A stretch of DNA of 64,000 nt from Cupriavidus taiwanensis LMG 19424 (GTDB lineage: Bacteria > Pseudomonadota > Gammaproteobacteria > Burkholderiales > Burkholderiaceae). Below, piece by piece: positions 8,541 through 17,558 of this stretch. The translations under genes and the position numbers were made by a program. The stretch covers positions 1,358,001 to 1,422,000 of the forward strand of contig NC_010530.1 in the NCBI RefSeq assembly GCF_000069785.1. The letters are read 5' to 3'. The notes beneath the pieces were generated by a model that ran no database searches, was not told where the DNA came from, and saw only the letters and a list, made by a program, of their open reading frames with translations. The number at the start of each line of letters is the position of its first letter. Position 1 is the first letter of the stretch.

Positions 8541-10293
8541 CTACAGCCCTGCCGCGAGCCCGTCGCCGCGCGGATCGGCCGCACCATACATGACCCCCGT
8601 CACCGGGTCGATCAGGATGGCGCCGGCATGTCCCATGGTGTCGGTAAAGCCCTGCACCCGCTTGACCGGATGCCCGCGCCGCGCCAGTTCGGCGGTCACC
8701 GCTTCCGGCACGCGGCCCTCGATCTTGAGGTCGTTCGACGACACGCCCCAGTTGCGCCCATAGAGCAGGCGCGGCGCATTGACCGCGTCCTGCGGCGACA
8801 TGCCGAAATCGACGATGCGCGTCACCAGCGCCGCCTGCGTTTGCGGCTGCCCTTCGCCGCCCATGGTGCCGTAGACCAGGAACGGCTTGCCGTCCTTCAG
8901 CAGCAGTGCCGGGTTCAGCGTATGGAAGGTGCGCTTGCCCGGCGCCAGGTGGTTCACATGCGCGGGATCGAGCGAGAAAAACGCACCGCGGTTCTGCAGC
9001 AGCACACCGGTGCCCTTGGGCACGATGGCCGAGCCGAAGTCGTGGTACACGCTCTGGATCATCGACACCACGTTGCCGTCCTTGTCGGCGGTGCCGAACC
9101 ACACTGTATCGCCGTGCGGATCCATCGGCTTCACGTCAGCGCCGGCGCGCAGCATGCTGATGCGCCCCGACTGGGCCTGCCCGTGCCGCGACGACAGCAG
9201 CCGGTCCAGCGGGATCTGCACGAAGTCCGGGTCGGCGAGGTAGCGGTCGCGATCGGCAAAGGCCTGCTTGGTGGCCTCCACCAGCACGTGGTAGTAGTCC
9301 GCGGTTCCCTCGCCCAGCGCGCGCACGTCGCGCTTGTCCAGAATGTTCAGGATCTCCAGCGAGGCAAAGCCTTGCGTGTTGGGCGGTACGTTGACGGCCT
9401 GGTAGCCGCGGTAGTTGACCGTGATCGGCCGGACCCAGTCGGCGCGGTGGCGGGCAAAGTCAGCCTGCGTCAGCACGCCGCCGTGCGCCTGCAGGTCGGC
9501 CACGATCTTGCGCGCGATCTCGCCCTGGTAGAACGCAGCGGCGCCGCCCGACGCGATCTGCCGCAGCGTGCCAGCCAGGTCGGGCTGGCGCAGCGTTTCC
9601 CCGACCCCGTAGGCCGACCCGTCCGGCTTCAGGAAGGTCTGGCGAAACCCTTCAAAGCGCTGCAAGGCGCGAAATTCCGTGTCGGCCGGGTCGAGATTGA
9701 CGCGGCTCCACGACGCCAGCGACGCCGACACCGGAAATCCGCCATCGGCATAGCGGATGGCATCGGCCATCAGCTCCGGCCATGGCAGGCTGCGCCCCAT
9801 GCCGTGGCGCGCGTACTGGTAGGCGGCCTCCCAGCCGGCGACGGTACCCGGCACGGTGATGGCCGACAGGTAACCGCGCGCGGGAATCCGCTCCAGCCCT
9901 TTGCCTCGGTAAAGCGCAATGGTCGCGTGCTCGCCGGCACGGCCGCTGGCATTGAGCGCGCGCACTTCGCGCGTACGGGCGTTGTAGATCAGCCAAAAGG
10001 CGTCGCCGCCGATGGAGTTCATGTGCGGGTACACCACCGCGATGGTCGAAGCGACCGCGATGGCGGCATCGACCGCATTGCCGCCGCGCTCGAGCACGCG
10101 CAGCCCCGCCTGCGTCGCCAGGCGGTTCGATGAGGTCACCATGCCGCCGGTGGCCATCGGGTTGACACAGGCCGAAGGCGTGTCGCAGTACTTGCCGCCC
10201 CCCCTCGACGGCCCATGCCGGCGCGGCGGCCAGCGTCAATGCCGACCATATGCCGGCCAGGCGCAAAGCGGTGAGGAATCTTGTGCGGTGCAT
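8541..10293 (-). pseudogene. Gamma-glutamyltransferase family protein, frameshifted in a G7 tract
   Basis: The mature enzyme is a complete Ntn-hydrolase of the GGT family: N-terminal block GGMVTSSNRLATQAGLRVLE, autoprocessing/nucleophile Thr in HGDTVWFGTADKDGNV, and glycine-rich block YGTMGGEGQPQTQAA. It would act periplasmically on gamma-glutamyl amides or as an acylase (YwrD-like). The secretion signal MHRTRFLTALRL...APAWA (ATG at 10293, AGGGAG upstream) lies in a different frame. Dropping one G from the seven-G run (plus-strand C7 at 10198-10204) joins them as AWAVEGGGKYCDTPSACVN, about 583 aa. As written, only a signal-less product from an internal ATG (such as 10157) or a junk 213-aa peptide can be made. 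It may be a sequencing error, a slippage switch or a young pseudogene. Confidence 0.8.
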
Positions 10294-10396
10294 CGCAGGC
10301 TCCCTGGGTAACACAGCGAAGTTGCATGCCGGAGCGGACGCAACCGGCACGAGCGGTAGAGCGGATTGCCCGGATTGTCTTGCGGGGCGAGCGCAA

Positions 10397-10425
10397 GTTA
10401 GCCTGCGCCAGACAATCTGGCTAAC
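10397..10425. promoter_or_regulatory. Nested dyads in the ggt/araC divergent promoter region
   Basis: GTTAGCC (10397-10403) pairs with GGCTAAC (10419-10425). Inside it, GCCAGA (10407-10412) pairs with TCTGGC (10416-10421) around CAA. The 233-bp gap separates the divergent ggt and AraC-type genes, so this is a plausible operator for the AraC protein. No factor assignment can be proven. Confidence 0.5.
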
Positions 10426-10526
10426 GGCAAAGTCGCGTGCGGTGTCGGCAATCGGACATGAGCGGACCTCCGCCGCCGCGCTGCCCGTGCCGCCCGCGAT
10501 CGCCCACCACTACCACCGGACCACGC

Positions 10527-11324
10527 ATGCCTGCCCATGACCCCGCCCTGCGCGCGCTCGCGCGGCTGCCCCGCCCGCTGTACGGCCACATCGAAGCCCT
10601 GCCCAACCGCGTGCTGGGCTACCGCCACCGGCATCCCTGGTGCCAGTTCGCCTATGCCCTCCAGGGCGTGCTGGAGGTATGGACCGACCGCGGGCGCTTT
10701 GTCGCGCCGCCGCAGTGGGCGGTGTGGATTCCGGCCGGCGTGGCGCACCGCGTGCGCTGCGCCACGGGCACGCGCATCCGTAGCCTCTACCTGGACAACA
10801 GCGTCTGTGCGGCAGCGCGGTCCCGTTGCCGGGTGCTGACGGTCAGCCCGCTGCTGCGGGAGCTGATTCGCGCCTTCAGCCACCTGCCGGCCGAATACGA
10901 CGAGCGCGGCGCCGACGGGCGCCTGGCACGCGTGCTGCTGGACCAGCTTGGCGCCGCGCCCGAAGTGGAATTCATGCTGCCGCTGCCGGCCGATCCCCGC
11001 GTGCGCCTGGTGTGCAATGGCCTGCAGCGCCATGCCGACCGCGATACCAGCCTGGCGGCGTGGAGCATGCGGCTGGCGATCTCGGGCAAGACCCTGACGC
11101 GGCTGTTCGTGCGCGAGACCGGGCTGACCTTCCGCGCCTGGCGCCAGCGGCTGCGCCTGCTCGATGCCGTGCCGCGGCTGGAACGCGGCGAAGCCGTGAC
11201 CGAGGTCGCGCTGGATTGCGGCTATGAGTCGCTGTCGGCGTTTATCGCGGCATTCCGGCGGCTCTACAACATGACCCCGGGCGAACTGTCGCGCGCCAAC
11301 CGCATCCTGCCGGCAGGCGGTTAG
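10527..11324 (+). CDS. AraC family transcriptional regulator
   Basis: A 265-aa protein. The N-terminal cupin-type sensor domain carries HRHPWCQFAYALQGVLEV and PPQWAVWIPAGVAHRV. The C-terminal pair of helix-turn-helix motifs includes the AraC signature VTEVALDCGYESLSAFIAAFRRLYNMTPGEL at about 225-255. The ATG at 10527 is chosen because the cupin fold starts soon after; in-frame ATGs at 10458 and 10437 would add a Pro/Arg-rich extension. It is divergent from the gamma-glutamyltransferase gene, its most likely target. The ligand is unknown. Confidence 0.92.
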   Translation: MPAHDPALRALARLPRPLYGHIEALPNRVLGYRHRHPWCQFAYALQGVLEVWTDRGRFVAPPQWAVWIPAGVAHRVRCATGTRIRSLYLDNSVCAAARSRCRVLTVSPLLRELIRAFSHLPAEYDERGADGRLARVLLDQLGAAPEVEFMLPLPADPRVRLVCNGLQRHADRDTSLAAWSMRLAISGKTLTRLFVRETGLTFRAWRQRLRLLDAVPRLERGEAVTEVALDCGYESLSAFIAAFRRLYNMTPGELSRANRILPAGG

Positions 11325-11334
11325 CCCACGGCCG

Positions 11335-12990
11335 TCAGCCCCGCTTGCGATGCCGCGCCGCTTCCGCCGCGGCATCGCGCAAAGCCGGCGGCAGCGCGCG
11401 CAGCTCGGCCACGAAAAAGGCCCGCTCCGCCGGGCGCAGCGCAGGCAACTGCCCCGCAAGCCGTTCCACCGCGGCGCAGGCGGCGGCGGTGGCGCCCTGC
11501 TCATGGGTCAGGTACCAGGCCGATTCCAGCAGCAGGTTGGCCAGCTGCAGCGGCGCCAGCCTGACGTGGCCGGCGTCGTGGTCTTCCAGCGCAAAGGCGG
11601 CCACGGCCGACCAGCGCACGAAGCCCCTGGCCGGTGCAAACGGCGCATGGAACGGCCGCAGCGCGTCGACCGCGTCCGCCACGGAAAGCGGGCGCTGGCG
11701 GCGGAACATGGCCATGCTGTCGCTGGCGGTGGCCGGGCGGTCCAGCGGCGGCGCATCGGGCCCGCAGCTGCCGCGCGCGATGCGCAGCAGGAAGATCGCA
11801 TTCCACGCCGTGCCGCCGCCGACGCCAAAACGGTCGCAGATCCATTCCGACAGCCCGAGCCAGCGCATTGCCTGCCGCTGCACGGCGCTGGCCGACAGGC
11901 TGCGCCCGGCATCGATCAGCCCATGGCGCCAGAACAACCACAGGCTCAGCCCGATATTGGCCGCGGCATGCTGTACGGCATCGACAGAATCGGCTTCGTA
12001 GGCGGCCTGCAGCGCGCCCGAGAACGCGTCCAGCGCGCGCTGCGCCGCCGTCGCTGCGCCCGCCTGCGCGGGGCGCATGGCGTCGGCCTTGTGCAGCAGC
12101 GCTTCGAGGTTCAGCACCTCGAAGCGCACGCGCGGGTTGTAGCGCACCACCAGACGCAGCTCCGCATCGGCGTGCAGGTGATCCAGCCCGGCGCGCGCGC
12201 CCTCGCCGTCGCCGCGCGTATAGCGCTCCCAGGCGCGCACCACCTGTGCCATGGCCTGGAAGGCCGGCGTTGCCGCGCCCGCGTCGGCTGCCTGCGCGAG
12301 CCGGTCGAAGCGCCGCAGCGCGGCGCGGCTCTGGTCCAGGCGCCCGCAGCGGCGCCAGGCCTGGCTTTCCTTCAGCAAGGACAAGGCCTGCTGGAAGCCG
12401 TCGCCGGCCAGCCGGCGCGCCGCGCCGAAGGACTCGGCCACGGCAAAGCCGTGGACGCCCGCATGGCCGTCCTGCGCGCTGCGCATGGCTTGCGTCAGTT
12501 CGCTCCAGAAGGCCATGTCGCGCATCACGTAGCCGGTGCCATCCGCCTGCCCCGGCGGCATGGGCTGCGCGCCGGCATGGAAACCGAAATGCCGCGCCAG
12601 CGCAACCGGGCCCAGCGTGCGCCCGTTGGCGACGAAGCGCAGCCGGCGCGCGCTGGCCGCGGCCAGCCAGAACGGCCCGCGGCTGCGCTGTGCCGGGTTG
12701 GCCGCGGCCGGATCGCGCGCACGGTCGGCGCCCCACCCCACCACGATGCCCCAGCGCGCGAAGTCCGCAAACGCGCGCGACACCAGCATGCGCAGATTGG
12801 CCGCCGCGGGGAACGCGCTGCGTACCGCGGCGGCAGGGACCACGCCCTCGCCGCTGCGGTGCGCGTGCCAGGCCCGCGCGAGCAGCCAGACAGACTGGTA
12901 GCGCGCGGGTTGGCCGTCGACCTGGTAGGGGCTCGACACATCGATATGGATGGGGGCAGGCGCAGCGGGCATCAATCTGGAAGGCAGCAT
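11335..12990 (-). CDS. Hypothetical protein, alanine-rich helical repeats (unrecognised)
   Basis: A 551-aa protein that I do not recognise. The first 140 residues include VWLLARAWHAHRSGEGVV and VSRAFADFARWGIVVGWG, which look like a winged-helix-style element. The remainder is almost wholly helical and Ala/Arg/Leu-rich with short helix-turn-helix periods suggestive of TPR-like repeats, as in SARP or MalT-like regulators, but no P-loop is visible. No signal peptide is seen. An alternative ATG lies at 12973. It is transcribed away from the beta-lactamase gene; a shared 127-bp gap may hold both promoters. It converges tightly (10 bp) on the AraC gene. Confidence 0.7.
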   Translation of the reverse strand: MLPSRLMPAAPAPIHIDVSSPYQVDGQPARYQSVWLLARAWHAHRSGEGVVPAAAVRSAFPAAANLRMLVSRAFADFARWGIVVGWGADRARDPAAANPAQRSRGPFWLAAASARRLRFVANGRTLGPVALARHFGFHAGAQPMPPGQADGTGYVMRDMAFWSELTQAMRSAQDGHAGVHGFAVAESFGAARRLAGDGFQQALSLLKESQAWRRCGRLDQSRAALRRFDRLAQAADAGAATPAFQAMAQVVRAWERYTRGDGEGARAGLDHLHADAELRLVVRYNPRVRFEVLNLEALLHKADAMRPAQAGAATAAQRALDAFSGALQAAYEADSVDAVQHAAANIGLSLWLFWRHGLIDAGRSLSASAVQRQAMRWLGLSEWICDRFGVGGGTAWNAIFLLRIARGSCGPDAPPLDRPATASDSMAMFRRQRPLSVADAVDALRPFHAPFAPARGFVRWSAVAAFALEDHDAGHVRLAPLQLANLLLESAWYLTHEQGATAAACAAVERLAGQLPALRPAERAFFVAELRALPPALRDAAAEAARHRKRG

Positions 12991-13117
12991 CAGTGGCGAC
13001 GCCCGCCATGTTACGCAAGTTACAGGGCACGCGGTTGGCGCTGCGCAAGCCCTCTCCTATGCTGCGCATCACGGTCCGGGCCCGGATTGTCATTCCCTCA
13101 ACTTCCCACGCACAACC

Positions 13118-13957
13118 ATGAACAATCGTCTTGCCCGTCTGCTGGCGCCGGTGGCCTTCGGCCTCGGCCTGCTTGCCGCGCACCTGCCCGCGCTGGCCGC
13201 GCCAAAGGAAGCGCCACTCGACGCCGCGGCACTGTTCCGCCAGGCCGAGACCACCGGCACCATGGTGATCTACGACCTGCGGCGCGACCGCATGCTGACC
13301 TACAACCCGGCGCGCGCCGCCACGCCGTACTCGCCGGCATCGACCTTCAAGATCATGAATTCCCTGATCGGCCTCGAGACCGGCGCGGTGGCCGACGTCG
13401 ACCACGACAAGCTGCCGTGGGACGGCAAGGTCTGGCTGGTCGGCGGCAAGGCCGTGCTGCCCGAGACGTGCAACGCCGACGTGCCGCTGCGCGTGGCCCT
13501 GCCCAATTCCTGCGTCCCGGCCTACCAGGCGCTGGCGCGCCGGGTCGGCAGCGCGGCCTACCAGCGCTATCTGACCGCGTCGCACTATGGCAACGCCGAC
13601 AGCTCCGGTCCGGTCGACCTCTTCTGGCTGAACGGCAAGCTGCAGATCACCGCCTACCAGCAGATCGATTTCCTGAAGGGCCTGGTGCAGCGCACGCTGC
13701 CGTTCTCGCCCGCCACCTTCAGCGCCGTGGACGACATCACCGTGCTGGAGCGCACCGCCAATTACACCCTGCACGGCAAGACCGGCTGGGCCAACTCGGC
13801 CCAACCGGCGGTGGGCTGGCTGGTTGGCTGGGTCGAGCGCGGCAATGACGACTACCTGTTCGCGCTCAATCTGGACCTGCTGCGGCCGGAGCATGCCAAG
13901 GCGCGCATGGAGATTGCGCGCGCGGCGCTGCGCAAGGCGGGGGCGTTGCCGGAGTGA
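13118..13957 (+). CDS. bla: Class D (OXA-type) beta-lactamase
   Basis: A 279-aa protein with a Sec signal (MNNRLARLL...PALAA, about 28 residues). The class D active-site motifs are all present: S75-T-F-K78 in SPASTFKIMNSLIGLE, S-x-V as SCV near residue 131, YGN at about 156-158, and KTGW near residue 220. These residues form the serine acylation site with a carboxylated lysine in known OXA enzymes. Length and order match chromosomal OXA enzymes of Ralstonia/Cupriavidus-type bacteria. No regulator of the AmpR type adjoins it. The spectrum cannot be read from sequence alone. Confidence 0.93.
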   Translation: MNNRLARLLAPVAFGLGLLAAHLPALAAPKEAPLDAAALFRQAETTGTMVIYDLRRDRMLTYNPARAATPYSPASTFKIMNSLIGLETGAVADVDHDKLPWDGKVWLVGGKAVLPETCNADVPLRVALPNSCVPAYQALARRVGSAAYQRYLTASHYGNADSSGPVDLFWLNGKLQITAYQQIDFLKGLVQRTLPFSPATFSAVDDITVLERTANYTLHGKTGWANSAQPAVGWLVGWVERGNDDYLFALNLDLLRPEHAKARMEIARAALRKAGALPE

Positions 13958-13965
13958 GGCCGCGC

Positions 13966-13994
13966 GGCACCGGCCGGCAGCCGTACCCGGTGCC
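13966..13994. terminator. Possible terminator hairpin between bla and the porin gene
   Basis: GGCACCGG (13966-13973) pairs with CCGGTGCC (13987-13994) across a 13-nt loop, 9 bp beyond the beta-lactamase stop. No U-tract follows, so the call rests only on position and stem. Confidence 0.4.
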
Positions 13995-14046
13995 CGCGCC
14001 TCACGTCATGCGGGCCGGGCGGTTACCCATCGCCTGGGCCTGCGCC

Positions 14047-15504
14047 TCAGAACTCGGCGTGAAACCGAACGCCATAGAACTTCGCCGGCCCACGATCCCG
14101 GTTGTAGCCCGGATTGCGGATGTACTGGAAGTTCGGGCTGATGCTGAAGTACTTGAGCAACGCGAGGCTGTAATAAACCTCCAGCACTTGCTCAGGCCCG
14201 TAGCGCAGCGCGCCGTCGCCGAGAAATGCGCCCAGGCCGCCGGCAGCGAGGTAATCCCGGTGCGGGGATCGCAGCATGTTCACGGCCATTGCCACGCCCA
14301 GTTCGTCATTGGGACGCCCCCAGGACGCGCCTTTCAGCGTGCCGCCGCCGGCGACCTGCTTTCCGATTTCGGTAAACGCGTAGGTTTCCGTCTTGTCGTC
14401 CGACATATTGGCGCGGAAGAACACCCCCAGCGAATCATTGATCTCCTGCAGCAGCGTCATGCCTACGCCCACCTTGGCATGTTCGGCGCGCACGTCGGCA
14501 ACGTCGGGCGTCACGTTGTTGGCCTGCCCGAATGCGATGGCATCGCTGAACTTGCCCATCTTCGCCTTGTTGCGCCAGAGCAGCAGGCGCGCCGCGCCGG
14601 GACGGCCAGCCAGGTGATAGCGCTTCTCGAGCTCGACGATATCGCCGTAGTGCTCGAACATCCGTGTGTCGAGCTTCAGCCCGTTGGATTCCAGCGGTTG
14701 CAGGAAATGGCCAAAACGCACCGACCAGCCATCGCCCACGTATTCCAGGGACACGCCCCAGTTGTAGCCGCGCGCGTCGGCGGGATAGTCGAACGAGCCA
14801 TGCGTCAGCGATGACCAGTTCAGGAACTGCGTGCGCGGATCGGAGCCGTAGGGGTTCAGGTCGAAAACGTCGAGCACGCTGAAGTTGCCCGCGGTCAGCA
14901 CAACGCGGTGCTTGTCCACGGTTCGCGCAAACTGGTTGAAGTCGGCCTCTAGCGTCTCTTCGCCGCCACCCAGCCCCCAGGTCTGGCGCACAAAGGCCCG
15001 GGCACGGTAAAACGTGGGACTGGTGCCCGACGACTTGGCCAGTTCCCCGTTGGGCAATCCTCCCAGGCCGTGCAGGCCTGAGAACGGCACGCCCTGCGAG
15101 ACCTCGGGATTGAAATGGAACTCCGCGCCGTGCCACAGGCGCAGGCCGAGATCAAGCGTGCTGGTGAACGAATAGCTTTTGGCCCGTTCCGTGCCGAGGC
15201 TGTTCTCGCCCGAATAGGCCGCGCCGAACGATGGCTTGCGCTGCCAGACGTAGGTGGCCTGCCCGTGGAAGGCAAGGCGGTCCTCCGTCGGATCCGGCAC
15301 GGTGTCTACGGCAGTTGCACTGGAACCCGGCTGGCTGTCACCGGCGTTCTGCGCCTGTGCCGGTGCGAGGCCAATGCCCAGCAGCGCCAAAGCCAGCGCA
15401 GCGGCGGCGCGCTGCGACCATGCGCCCTTCAAGAGGGAGAGGACAAGAACAACAAAAGGGAAATGCGTAACGAACGACACGAGACCTCCCTCACGCGCTT
15501 CCAT
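14047..15504 (-). CDS. Carbohydrate-selective porin, OprB family
   Basis: About 485 aa with an N-terminal export signal (SQRAAAALALALLGIGLAPAQAQ) and a long beta-barrel body of alternating aromatic and hydrophobic strands. Blocks such as RLAFHGQATYVWQRKPSF, FYRARAFVRQTWGLGG and the terminal Phe (YGVRFHAEF) are typical of OprB-like outer-membrane channels. Start choice is uncertain: the ATG at 15504 lacks a ribosome site and gives an odd extension before the signal, while a GTG at 15480 follows GGGAGGT. It probably admits sugars or small organic solutes. It has no transporter neighbour. Confidence 0.85.
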   Translation of the reverse strand: MEAREGGLVSFVTHFPFVVLVLSLLKGAWSQRAAAALALALLGIGLAPAQAQNAGDSQPGSSATAVDTVPDPTEDRLAFHGQATYVWQRKPSFGAAYSGENSLGTERAKSYSFTSTLDLGLRLWHGAEFHFNPEVSQGVPFSGLHGLGGLPNGELAKSSGTSPTFYRARAFVRQTWGLGGGEETLEADFNQFARTVDKHRVVLTAGNFSVLDVFDLNPYGSDPRTQFLNWSSLTHGSFDYPADARGYNWGVSLEYVGDGWSVRFGHFLQPLESNGLKLDTRMFEHYGDIVELEKRYHLAGRPGAARLLLWRNKAKMGKFSDAIAFGQANNVTPDVADVRAEHAKVGVGMTLLQEINDSLGVFFRANMSDDKTETYAFTEIGKQVAGGGTLKGASWGRPNDELGVAMAVNMLRSPHRDYLAAGGLGAFLGDGALRYGPEQVLEVYYSLALLKYFSISPNFQYIRNPGYNRDRGPAKFYGVRFHAEF

Positions 15505-16001
15505 GGCGAGTGTAGGCTCGGGGCGACGGCTCGCGAAGGCAAAGCGTGGGCGCGAAAGAGCATGCGCGCCCGCCTTCCCGGCAGATCGCTGACAAGGACA
15601 ATCGGGAGTGGCCACACAGGAACTGCATGGTTGCCACTACCCGCCGCTAACGGCCAGGCAGTGGCGAGATGTCGCCTTGACTGACTAGCCGTTCATTGAT
15701 CGGCGTGATGCCGACAAGAACAACAGTCCATGGGGAGAACCCTTAGTGATTGACGGGCGGAGGATACCAGAAGGCTTCATCGGCCCACAAACGGTTTTTC
15801 CGGCATGCCGGCCGCTCGCGGTATTTCTGCTACACGGCCCGTCCGCCAGGCAAACAAAAGCCACCTCCGCGGCGCCATGGCGTTCAGTTACGGTATCAGA
15901 CACTACCGTCATTCCCGCGCAGGCGGGAATCCAGCGTCTTGAAGTCAATGGGTTCCCGCCTGCGCGGGAACGACTGTGGTCAAGTGCGGCCCAGCCAGTC
16001 C
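15505..16001. other. Intergenic stretch with no gene
   Basis: No open frame here has plausible protein features. It should contain the porin promoter at its left end and holds an inverted repeat at 15907-15974. The remainder shows no recognisable element. Confidence 0.6.
15907..15974. repeat. Inverted-repeat intergenic element (CGTCATTCCCGCGCAGGCGGG type)
   Basis: Arms of about 22 nt: CGTCATTCCCGCGCAGGCGG at the left and TTCCCGCCTGCGCGGGAACG at the right, with an unrelated spacer of about 23 nt containing CAGCGTCTTGAAGTCAATGG. GTCATTCCCGCGnnnGCGGGAAT elements are dispersed in many beta- and gammaproteobacterial genomes. It ends 28 bp beyond the Bug receptor stop, where it may also terminate transcription. 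Confidence 0.8.
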
Positions 16002-16973
16002 TCAGGACCCCGCCTTGTAATTCGTATCCTTGACGATCTTCGCCCACCTTGCCGCGTCCTCGGCAATGATGGCGGCGAACTGCTCGGGGGTGCCGCCCAC
16101 TACCTCGTAGTCGATCGCGGCCAGCCGTTGCCTGATGTCGGGCTGCGCCAGGATCCGGTTCATCTCCTGGTTCAGCCGCGTGACGATCTCCTTTGGCGTG
16201 CCGGCCGGGGCCAGCAGGCCGGCCCACGAGTTGAACGCCATGCCGTCGAAACCGGCTTCCTGCATGGTCGGCACGTCAGGCAGCGCAGGGGAGCGTTTGG
16301 GCGCGAACACCGCCAGCGGACGCAGCTTGCCGGCCTTGATCATCGCCATGCCGTTGAACGGGTCGATGGTCATGTCGACCTCGCCCGAGACCACCGCCTG
16401 CATTTGCGGGCCGGTGCCGCGGTACGAAACGCTGACCACGTCGGGCGTGCCCGCCGCGCTCTTGAAGGTGGCGCCGATCAGCTCGATCATGCTGCTGCCG
16501 GCCGACAGGCTCAGCGGCCGGGACTTTGCCTTGGCCAGCGCGACGAATTCCTGCACGGTCCTGGCAGGCACCGAGGGGTGCACCACCATCACGAAGCCGA
16601 TATTGCTGATCTGCGAGATCGGCGCGAAGCTCTTCAGCGGCTCATAGCCGGCCTTGTACAGCACCGGGCTGAGCGTCTGCGCGCCGGCGGTATTGAGCAG
16701 CAGCGTATAGCCGTCCGGCGCCGCGCGCGCCACCACGTCGGTGCCGATGATGCCGTTGGCGCCGGGACGGTTTTCCACCACCACCGATTGCTTCAGCGCC
16801 TCGCCCAGCTTCTGCGAAATCAGCCGCGCCACCACGTCGGTGGCGCCGCCGGGGGCGAACGGCACCACCATGCGGATCGGCTTGCTGGGATAGGTGTCGC
16901 TCCAGGCCAGCGCGGGCATCGCGCTCAGCACGGCGGCGCACAGCATCAGGCGGCGGCGCGGATTGGGTTGCAT
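16002..16973 (-). CDS. Bug family (TctC-type) extracytoplasmic solute receptor
   Basis: A 323-aa periplasmic protein with signal peptide MQPNPRRRLMLCAAVLSAMPALAWS. It has the Bug hallmarks PIRMVVPFAPGGATDVVARL, VVENRPGANGIIGTDVVA, the central YRGTGPQMQAVVSGEVDM and a C-terminal DAARWAKIVKDTNYK. Bug proteins bind carboxylates and related small acids for tripartite tricarboxylate transporters or for sensing. No TctA/TctB genes adjoin it, as is usual for the expanded Bug set of Cupriavidus and Bordetella. AGGAGA lies 7 nt before the ATG at 16973. Confidence 0.93.
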   Translation of the reverse strand: MQPNPRRRLMLCAAVLSAMPALAWSDTYPSKPIRMVVPFAPGGATDVVARLISQKLGEALKQSVVVENRPGANGIIGTDVVARAAPDGYTLLLNTAGAQTLSPVLYKAGYEPLKSFAPISQISNIGFVMVVHPSVPARTVQEFVALAKAKSRPLSLSAGSSMIELIGATFKSAAGTPDVVSVSYRGTGPQMQAVVSGEVDMTIDPFNGMAMIKAGKLRPLAVFAPKRSPALPDVPTMQEAGFDGMAFNSWAGLLAPAGTPKEIVTRLNQEMNRILAQPDIRQRLAAIDYEVVGGTPEQFAAIIAEDAARWAKIVKDTNYKAGS

Positions 16974-17040
16974 CGGGTTGTCTCCTGGATGGATGGCGAT
17001 GGTCGGAAGCGGTGCCGGCATCCAGGCCGGCCCTACCATT

Positions 17041-17056
17041 ATTCATATTTATGAAT
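17041..17056. promoter_or_regulatory. AT-rich dyad upstream of the Bug receptor gene
   Basis: ATTCAT (17041-17046) pairs with ATGAAT (17051-17056) in a strikingly AT-rich patch (17038-17095), within the 309-bp region between the Bug gene and the DUF2795 gene. It is a plausible promoter/operator for the Bug gene on the minus strand. No adjacent regulator is available to assign. Confidence 0.4.
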
Positions 17057-17282
17057 TTTATTTTACGCACATAAACTTTACCGTCAATTCAGGGTATGTG
17101 CGGACAGACGACGAACCCCGTCCAAAAAGGCCCCGGGGACGCTGTGCCGATGGCACATGCCTTGCATTCCATCAAAGTTCGAGACTGGGGAGCGTAGCGC
17201 CCGGCGCTGGAGTCTGGCTTGCGCAGGTGCTTCCGGATCGGTGGCATCGCGCTCGATCGGCGCAATCCACTGGAGACAAACG

Positions 17283-17519
17283 ATGGCAAACGACAAGCGG
17301 CCGCAAGGCAACCCGAGCCCGGATCGATGGGATCCGGACGCGCTCGGGCAGGCACTGCGCGGGCTGGACTATCCCGCGACGCGTGGCGCGTTGATTTCGA
17401 CCGCACGCGACAACGCCGCGGACGACGCGATCGTGGATGCCCTGATGGGCATACCCGAACAAAACTACCGCAATGCCGCGGAGGTGTCCGAAGCCGTGGC
17501 GCGGCAACTGGGCGCCTAG
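17283..17519 (+). CDS. DUF2795 domain small protein
   Basis: A 78-aa soluble protein. Residues about 25-75 (LDYPATRGALISTARDNAAD through IPEQNYRNAAEVSEAVARQL) match the DUF2795 pattern: a YPA-type start, an A-x-x-N-x-A-D-D segment, and a short Tyr-containing loop before a terminal helix. The family is often linked to stress or envelope contexts, but no function is established. It stands alone, followed at once by a hairpin. Confidence 0.8.
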   Translation: MANDKRPQGNPSPDRWDPDALGQALRGLDYPATRGALISTARDNAADDAIVDALMGIPEQNYRNAAEVSEAVARQLGA

Positions 17520-17531
17520 CAGCCACCGCCC

Positions 17532-17558
17532 GACACCGGGGCCTGTGCCCCGGATGTC
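17532..17558. terminator. Hairpin terminator between convergent small genes
   Basis: CCGGGGC (17536-17542) and GCCCCGG (17547-17553) form a perfect stem with a CTGT loop, extended by GACA/TGTC. It overlaps the stop codon of the minus-strand gene ending at 17557 and lies 13 bp after the DUF2795 stop. Confidence 0.7.

Noticed and set aside
11350-13848. A very long plus-strand open frame (about 830 codons) opposite the hypothetical gene and running into bla
   Set aside because: It is Arg/Gly/His/Gln-rich with no domain and overlaps the beta-lactamase in another frame, a typical antisense shadow in GC-rich DNA.
15438-15723. Recurring GACAAGAACAAC motif (15442, 15713, and on the minus strand near 17965)
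   Set aside because: Only the last precedes a plausible gene start. The first lies antisense within the porin N-terminus, so I could not support a shared function.
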